Notes under the pieces: generated by a model
The model's database searches: none
What the model saw: only the letters and a program-made list of their open reading frames with translations
What the model was told of the DNA's origin: nothing
Part shown: positions 6,267 through 9,675 of the stretch, piece by piece
How positions within the stretch are numbered: the first letter of the stretch is position 1
Layout of the letters: each line of letters begins with the position of its first letter
Program-made: the position numbers and the translations under genes
DNA from: Actinomycetes bacterium
GTDB lineage: Bacteria; Actinomycetota; Actinomycetes; Propionibacteriales; Nocardioidaceae
Direction of reading: 5' to 3'
DNA: 9,675 bases
Assembly: GCA_023252095.1 (NCBI GenBank)
Contig: JAHEXN010000087.1
Span: 1 to 9,675 of the forward strand

Positions 6267-6839
6267 ATGTCAGCCCGACTGGTCCTCGTCCGCCACGGCG
6301 AGACGGAGTGGAGCCGCGCGGGTCGCCACACCTCGACGACCGACCTGCCGCTCACGGAGGCCGGCGAGGACGAGGCGCGAGCCCTCGCGCCGGTGCTCGC
6401 CGAGCTCGACGTCGACCGGGTGCTCTGCAGCCCCCGGCTGCGGGCGCGGCGGACGGCGGAGCTCGCGGGCCTCGCGTCGCCGGAGATCTGCGAGGACCTC
6501 GCCGAGTGGGACTACGGCGACTACGAGGGCGTCACGACCCCGGAGATCCGGCGGACCGTCCCGGGATGGACCGTGTGGTCGTCACCGGTTCCGGGCGGGG
6601 AGACGCCGGAGCAGGTCGCGGAGCGCCTCGACCGTGTCGTCGAGCGCGTGCGGTCGACCGACGACACGACGCTCGTGGTGGCGCATGGACACTCCCTGCG
6701 GGCGCTCGTGGCTCGCTGGCTGGACCTGCCGGTCGCCGAGGGCCGGCACTTCGTGCTCGACACCGCGACCTGGAGCGAGCTCGGCGACGACCGCGGCACG
6801 CCGGCCGTGCTCAGCTGGAACGTGGGCCGCCGCCGCTAG
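6267..6839 (+). CDS. Histidine phosphatase (RHG, phosphoglycerate-mutase-like) family enzyme
   Basis: A 190-residue branch-1/2 histidine phosphatase. The catalytic set is complete: R9-H10-G11 (the phosphohistidine) in LVLVRHGETEW, R57 in LCSPRLRARRT, acid E80 in LAEWDYGDYEG, and H140 in VVAHGHSLR. The N-terminus RHGETEW...RHTSTTDLPLT resembles the sugar-bisphosphatase-like/acid phosphatase subgroup (SHB17-like) more than true phosphoglycerate mutases, and at this length a phosphatase is more likely than a mutase. The substrate is unknown. The ATG at 6267 has no good Shine-Dalgarno and lies 14 bases after the MaoC gene, so coupling is plausible. Its TAG stop (6837-6839) shares the palindrome CTAG with the stop of the opposite-strand gene. 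Confidence 0.9.
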   Translation: MSARLVLVRHGETEWSRAGRHTSTTDLPLTEAGEDEARALAPVLAELDVDRVLCSPRLRARRTAELAGLASPEICEDLAEWDYGDYEGVTTPEIRRTVPGWTVWSSPVPGGETPEQVAERLDRVVERVRSTDDTTLVVAHGHSLRALVARWLDLPVAEGRHFVLDTATWSELGDDRGTPAVLSWNVGRRR

Positions 6840-7138
6840 GTCCTCGGTGTGCCGTCGCCGAAGGCGCGCAGCGTGCGGGGGCGGGCGACGAACGACGAGA
6901 ACAGACTCACCAGCAGACCCGTCCCGAAGCCGATCGCGACGATCGTGGTCGTGAGCTGCCCGCCGACCAGGGCCACGCCGAACGCGAACGCCACCGCGCC
7001 GAGCACGGCGATGGGCAGGCACCAGAGCAGCCGCAGTGGCAGGGGCCGGTGGACCGACACGGCCATGCGGCGCAGCGCCTCGTCTGACGGCCCCCGACGG
7101 TCGCGGGGGTCGGCGGGTTCGGGCTGGGTCGCGCTCAT
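6836..7138 (-). CDS. Small membrane protein of unknown function (two predicted helices)
   Basis: A 100-residue protein that I do not recognise. The first 35 residues are polar and proline/arginine rich (MSATQPEPADPRDRRGPSDE). Two hydrophobic helices follow (about 37-59 and 61-83) with a Gly-Gly-Gln turn between them, then a short basic tail (ARPRTLRAFGDGTPRT). Two helices with a positively charged segment on each side suggest both ends in the cytoplasm. The longer open frame on this strand extends far upstream into sequence antisense to the PHP gene, so I take the ATG at 7138-7136 as the start, supported by a -10-like hexamer just upstream and the amino-acid composition from that point. It is convergent with the phosphatase gene, which it overlaps by four bases, and divergent from the PHP gene. 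Confidence 0.72.
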   Translation of the reverse strand: MSATQPEPADPRDRRGPSDEALRRMAVSVHRPLPLRLLWCLPIAVLGAVAFAFGVALVGGQLTTTIVAIGFGTGLLVSLFSSFVARPRTLRAFGDGTPRT

Positions 7139-7152
7139 GTGACCTGACGCTA
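7139..7152 (-). promoter_or_regulatory. Putative minus-strand promoter of the small membrane protein (-10 TAGCGT)
   Basis: On the minus strand TAGCGT (7152-7147) fits TAnnnT, with eight bases between it and the ATG at 7138. This gives a leader of zero to two bases. Its first two bases are the same TA step (7151-7152) used by the opposite-strand -10. Confidence 0.4.
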
Positions 7153-7162
7153 GCCTGACCGC
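7151..7162 (+). promoter_or_regulatory. Putative leaderless promoter of the PHP gene (-10 TAGCCT)
   Basis: TAGCCT (7151-7156) fits TAnnnT and is followed by six bases (GACCGC) and the ATG at 7163. There is no Shine-Dalgarno in the 24-base gap, consistent with a leaderless message. The -35 region would lie inside the divergent gene. Confidence 0.5.
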
Positions 7163-7990
7163 ATGCGGATCGACCTGCACACCCACTCGAACCGGTCGGA
7201 CGGCACTGACTCGCCTGCCGATCTCGTGCGGAACGCGGCCCACGTCGCCCGGCTCGACGTCGTCGCCCTGACCGATCACGACTCCACGACCGGGTGGGAC
7301 GAGGCGCAGTCCGAAGCCGATCGCGTCGGCATCAGGCTCGTCCGCGGCATCGAGATCTCGACGCGGTTCCAGGGCGAGAGCGTGCACCTGCTCGGCTACG
7401 AGTTCGATCCCGAGCACCCGGCGTTGGTCGCCGAGCTGCGGCGGGTGCTCGACGGGCGTGACAACCGGCTGCCGGACGTGCTCCGCAAGCTGGCCGAGCA
7501 CGGCATCGACATCACGCTCGAGGACGTCGCGGCGCAGTCGGGTGACGCTGCAGCCTCGGGCCGCCCCCACATCGCCGACGCCATGGTGGCCAAGGGCTAC
7601 ATCGCTCATCGCGGCGAGGCGTTCGACGGCTGGCTCAACACCGGCGGCCGGGCGTACGTCGACCGCTACTCCGCGCCGTTGCTCACGGCGATCGGGCTGC
7701 TCAAGGACGCGGGCGGTCGCGCGGTCGTGGCGCACCCGTGGTCGCGGGGCAGCGACCGGGTGCTGACGGTCGACGCCTTCCAGCGACTGAAGACCTCTGG
7801 CCTCGACGGCATCGAGGTCGACCACAACGACCATGGCGCGACAGCCCGCGAGCGTCTTCGGGCGATCGCGGCTGACCTCGACCTCGTCGTGACGGGCTCG
7901 AGCGACTACCACGGCACGGGCAAGAGCGATGCCTTCCACCTGGGGGCGAATCTCACCGCCCCCGACCAGCTCGACCGCCTCCTCCCCTGA
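7163..7990 (+). CDS. PHP-domain phosphoesterase (RNase AM / TrpH-like)
   Basis: A 275-residue PHP (polymerase and histidinol phosphatase) domain protein. The metal-binding residues are all visible: H6, H8 and D13 in DLHTHSNRSDG, D38-H39 in LTDHDS, E64 in RGIEIST, H75 in VHLLGYE, H136 in GRPHIADAMV, H191 in VAHPW, and D248 and H250 in SSDYHG. Length and motif spacing match the YciV/TrpH group, whose E. coli member is RNase AM, a 5'-3' exoribonuclease that also cleaves 3',5'-nucleotide bisphosphates. A nucleic-acid or nucleotide phosphoesterase is the best guess; the exact substrate is inference. A leaderless start is likely. It is convergent with the alpha/beta hydrolase across a 98-base palindromic element that begins at the base after its stop. 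Confidence 0.9.
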   Translation: MRIDLHTHSNRSDGTDSPADLVRNAAHVARLDVVALTDHDSTTGWDEAQSEADRVGIRLVRGIEISTRFQGESVHLLGYEFDPEHPALVAELRRVLDGRDNRLPDVLRKLAEHGIDITLEDVAAQSGDAAASGRPHIADAMVAKGYIAHRGEAFDGWLNTGGRAYVDRYSAPLLTAIGLLKDAGGRAVVAHPWSRGSDRVLTVDAFQRLKTSGLDGIEVDHNDHGATARERLRAIAADLDLVVTGSSDYHGTGKSDAFHLGANLTAPDQLDRLLP

Positions 7991-8088
7991 CGCTCGCGAG
8001 AGACTTTGTTGGTACACAGGAGAGACTTTGTTGGTGGTCAGGAGACAACAAAGTCGCTCGTGACCACCAATAAACTCTCTCGCGAGCG
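7991..8088. repeat. 98-base palindromic element between convergent genes (REP/MITE-like or two-way terminator)
   Basis: The ends are inverted repeats of 23 bases, 7991-8013 and 8066-8088, matching at 21 of 23 positions; the outer 13 (CGCTCGCGAGAGA) match perfectly. Inside are two direct 22-base units (7998-8019 and 8020-8041) that differ at three positions and share GAGAGACTTTGTTGGT. GACTTTGTTG (8024-8033) is complementary to 8046-8055, and TTGGTGGTCA (8031-8040) to 8061-8070. The core thus occurs four times, twice on each strand. Its GC content is about 53 percent by my count, well below its neighbours. It fills the whole gap between the stops of the PHP and hydrolase genes. No U-tract follows the stems, so simple intrinsic termination is not certain. 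Confidence 0.85.
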
Positions 8089-8093
8089 GTACG

Positions 8094-8927
8094 TCAGAGG
8101 GTCGTGAGGAAGGGGAGCCAGGCGGCGGCCAGGGCCTCGGGGTCCTCGACGCCGGGGGAGTGGCCGAGGCCAGGCAGGACGACCCGCTCGACGCCGAGGC
8201 GGCGCGCCATGTCGGCCTGCGTCGCGAGCGGCCAGGCGTCGTCGAGCTCGCCGTACCCGACCCAGACCGGAACGCCCGTCGCGGCGACCTCGGCCACGCG
8301 ATCGGGCGCCTCGAGCAGGTGGAGCGTCATGGCCCGCAGCGAGTCGGGGGAGTTGGCGACGAACCGGCGCTCCAGGAACGCGGCGACGTCAGGCGGGCGA
8401 GGCACGACAGCGGCACGCTCCCCGATCCGGTGCAGCTCGAGCAGGGGGATCGCGCCGATCGCATCGGCGAGGTGGCGAAGCGGACGGGTCGGGGAGTCGC
8501 CGAGCGCTCCGGGGCCGGTGCAGAGCAGGCTCAGGCTGCGCCACCGTCTCGGCAGCTCCGCAGCCGCGGTCTGCGCGACGAGACCGCCGAACGAGTGGCC
8601 GAGCACGTGCACGGGCTCGGCGGAGACTGCCTCTGCCACGGCAGCCGCGTCCGCGGCGAGGGCCTCGAGGGTGTAGTCGTCCTGTGGCGTTCCCGGTGTC
8701 TCGAACTGTCCACGCTGGTCGTACGCCGTGGCGTCGAGGCCGGCCTCGGCGAGCAGCGGCAGCAGCTGGGTGAAGTCCTCCTTGCTACCGGTCCAGCCGG
8801 GCACCAGGAGCACGTGCCCGCGTGGGGCGTCTGCGCGAGCGACGTGGGCCGCGAAGGACCCGCGTGGCGTGTCGATCCGCGTGGCGTCGACGCCGTCAGG
8901 AACGACGAGGGTGAGCGGAGTGCTCAT
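8094..8927 (-). CDS. Alpha/beta-hydrolase fold enzyme
   Basis: A 277-residue alpha/beta hydrolase of the monoacylglycerol-lipase/haloperoxidase-like type. The triad is complete: nucleophile S112 in the elbow GHSFGG, acid D229 (or D230) in GYGELDDAWPL, and H256 in PGLGHSPG. The oxyanion region LVPGWTGSKEDF (about 41-52) and the strand DATAYDQRGQFETPG are normal. There is no signal peptide, so it is cytoplasmic; the substrate cannot be told. The ATG at 8927-8925 overlaps the TGA of the upstream mini-ORF in an ATGA junction. No Shine-Dalgarno stands out before it, so translation likely depends on coupling to the short-chain dehydrogenase/mini-ORF chain upstream. It ends five bases short of the 98-base palindromic element. 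Confidence 0.9.
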   Translation of the reverse strand: MSTPLTLVVPDGVDATRIDTPRGSFAAHVARADAPRGHVLLVPGWTGSKEDFTQLLPLLAEAGLDATAYDQRGQFETPGTPQDDYTLEALAADAAAVAEAVSAEPVHVLGHSFGGLVAQTAAAELPRRWRSLSLLCTGPGALGDSPTRPLRHLADAIGAIPLLELHRIGERAAVVPRPPDVAAFLERRFVANSPDSLRAMTLHLLEAPDRVAEVAATGVPVWVGYGELDDAWPLATQADMARRLGVERVVLPGLGHSPGVEDPEALAAAWLPFLTTL

Positions 8928-9007
8928 CGCGGCACCGGCGAGATGAAGCGACGGTACGCCGGAGCCGCGACGAGGTGTCGTTGGTTCACTCGCTCACGCT
9001 CGCTCAT
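8924..9007 (-). CDS. Mini-ORF B, 27 residues, in the inner repeat copy
   Basis: The frame starts at an ATG overlapping the TGA of mini-ORF A and ends at a TGA overlapping the ATG of the alpha/beta hydrolase. The peptide begins MSERERVNQRHL, has VAAPA in the middle and ends YRRFISPVPR. It is strongly basic with no membrane segment. I recognise no family. It may serve only to carry ribosomes across the repeat so that the hydrolase stays translationally coupled, and the peptide may have no function. Whether it is made is unknown. Confidence 0.35.
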   Translation of the reverse strand: MSERERVNQRHLVAAPAYRRFISPVPR

Positions 9008-9087
9008 CGCGGCACCGGCGAGATGAAGCGACGGTACGCCCGAGCCGCGGCGAGGTGTCGTTGGTTCACTCGCTCACGCTCGCTCAT
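8928..9087 (-). repeat. Two 80-base tandem direct repeats, MIRU-like
   Basis: Copies 8928-9007 and 9008-9087 are identical at 78 of 80 positions; they differ at 8961/9041 (G/C) and 8970/9050 (A/G). Each copy carries a complete 27-codon frame on the minus strand. CGATGAGC occurs at all three junctions (dehydrogenase stop, between the copies, hydrolase start). This is consistent with an element inserted into, and then duplicated at, an ancestral ATGA overlap between the two flanking genes. Mycobacterial MIRUs have the same size range, tandem form and stop/start overlaps. Sequence relationship to them is not claimed. Confidence 0.9.
9004..9087 (-). CDS. Mini-ORF A, 27 residues, in the outer repeat copy
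   Basis: The frame starts at an ATG that overlaps the TGA of the short-chain dehydrogenase and ends in a TGA overlapping the start of mini-ORF B. The peptide is the same as mini-ORF B except AAARA for VAAPA in the middle, that is Ala to Val and Arg to Pro. GGGG lies three bases upstream of the ATG, too close for a normal Shine-Dalgarno, so initiation would come from terminating ribosomes. No known family. Confidence 0.35.
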   Translation of the reverse strand: MSERERVNQRHLAAARAYRRFISPVPR

Positions 9088-9675
9088 CGTCCCCGCTTCG
9101 CCGCGCGGGCCACGAGTGAGGTCGGGGCGTGCTTGGCGAGGAACGTCAGGACCTTGTAGCGCTTCGACGGTACCGACAGCGACTTGCCCCGCTCGAGGTC
9201 GCGCAGGCCCTCGGCCACGACGCGGTCGGACTGGAGCCACATCCACCTCGGCACCCCGGAGATGTCCATCTCGCCCCGCTGATGGAACTCGGTGCGCGTG
9301 AAGCCGGGAGCGAGCGCCATGACCTTGACGCCCGAGGCGCCGTGGTGCCAGCCCGCCCACAGCGAGAGGTTGGTGAGCCACGCCTTGTGGGCGGAGTACG
9401 CGCCGCGCGGGGTGAACGCCGCGACGCTCGTGACGTTGACGACCCCGCCGTGCCCGCGGGTCGACATGGACTTGATCGCCGCGTCCATCAGGTGCATGGG
9501 GGCCCGCACGAGGAGGTCGAGCTGGCGGTCCTCCTCGGCGATCTCGGTCGACCCGAACCAGCCGGCCAGCGACGCGCCGGCGTTGTTGACCAAAAGGTCG
9601 ACCGGGCGATCGGGGTCCGACAGCACGGCGGCGACGCGGTCGACGTCTGCAGGCACCGTGAGATCGGCCGTCAGG
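9084..9675 (-). CDS. Short-chain dehydrogenase/reductase (N-terminus beyond the window)
   Basis: A classical SDR NAD(P)-dependent oxidoreductase. The last 196 residues are present; the Gly-rich cofactor motif and roughly the first 60 residues lie outside the right edge. Visible signatures: the NNAG motif in LLVNNAGASL, the strand with the catalytic Ser in VVNVTSVAAF, the YxxxK pair in AYSAHKAW (Tyr at 9398-9396, Lys at 9386-9384), and PGFTRTEF after it. An apparent GTG start at 9656 is not the real start, because the frame stays open to the window edge and reads LTADLT before it, as SDRs do. The C-terminal extension (SLSVPSKRYKVLTFLAKHAPTSLVARAAKRGR) is basic and found in lipid-related SDRs (inference). 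Its TGA overlaps the ATG of mini-ORF A. Confidence 0.93.
   Translation of the reverse strand, partial: LTADLTVPADVDRVAAVLSDPDRPVDLLVNNAGASLAGWFGSTEIAEEDRQLDLLVRAPMHLMDAAIKSMSTRGHGGVVNVTSVAAFTPRGAYSAHKAWLTNLSLWAGWHHGASGVKVMALAPGFTRTEFHQRGEMDISGVPRWMWLQSDRVVAEGLRDLERGKSLSVPSKRYKVLTFLAKHAPTSLVARAAKRGR

Noticed and set aside
6836..8017. 393-codon reading of the minus-strand frame that ends at 6836
   Set aside because: Its upstream three quarters are antisense to the PHP gene; only the last 100 codons from the ATG at 7138 look like a protein.
7998..8041. CRISPR repeats
   Set aside because: Two adjoining 22-base units without spacers, within an inverted-repeat element; no cas gene.
9004..9381. 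125-codon reading that ends with mini-ORF A
   Set aside because: The upstream part is an alternative frame on the same strand inside the short-chain dehydrogenase; only the last 27 codons, within the repeat, are of interest.
9084..9656. GTG at 9656 as the start of the short-chain dehydrogenase
   Set aside because: The frame is open to the window edge and continues with SDR-like sequence, and an SDR needs its N-terminal cofactor-binding strand.

Overview
The window is high-GC DNA with the dense codon bias, GTG starts and leaderless promoters of an Actinobacterium. Gene content (class II fructose bisphosphatase, ftsE-ftsX followed by a coiled-coil M23 peptidase, then smpB) and protein character suggest Propionibacteriales, perhaps a Nocardioidaceae member such as Aeromicrobium or Nocardioides. 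That placement is an inference. No tRNA, rRNA, CRISPR array, insertion sequence or prophage gene is visible, and no gene-free stretch exceeds about 160 bases.

Left part (1-4243): a partial glpX on the minus strand is divergent from ftsE-ftsX. These are followed on the plus strand by a secreted coiled-coil M23 (LytM) endopeptidase and by smpB. FtsEX plus the M23 protein look like a cell-wall hydrolase control module, in which the ATPase and membrane protein activate the periplasmic-side hydrolase. SmpB is the trans-translation partner of tmRNA; the ssrA gene itself is not next to it.

Middle part (4246-7990): an amidohydrolase-2 family TIM-barrel protein starts 2 bases after smpB. It is followed by a MaoC-type double hot-dog hydratase very similar in layout to mesaconyl-CoA hydratase, and by a histidine-phosphatase (RHG) enzyme. 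A 100-residue two-helix membrane protein on the minus strand meets the phosphatase gene tail to tail, the two sharing a CTAG that supplies both stop codons. It is divergent from a PHP-domain phosphoesterase/nuclease, with 24 bases between start codons and two -10 elements that overlap by a TA step.

Right part (7991-9675): a 98-base, relatively AT-rich palindromic element fills the gap between the convergent PHP and alpha/beta-hydrolase genes. The minus strand then carries (in transcription order) a partial short-chain dehydrogenase, two 80-base tandem repeats and the alpha/beta hydrolase. Each repeat encodes a 27-residue mini-ORF, and every junction in this chain is an ATGA stop/start overlap: dehydrogenase, mini-ORF A, mini-ORF B, hydrolase. 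This is the architecture of mycobacterial MIRU elements, and it is the most unusual thing in the window.

Several genes (glpX, ftsE, smpB, PHP) share one promoter layout: a -10-like hexamer, exactly six bases, then the start codon. This points to leaderless transcripts.
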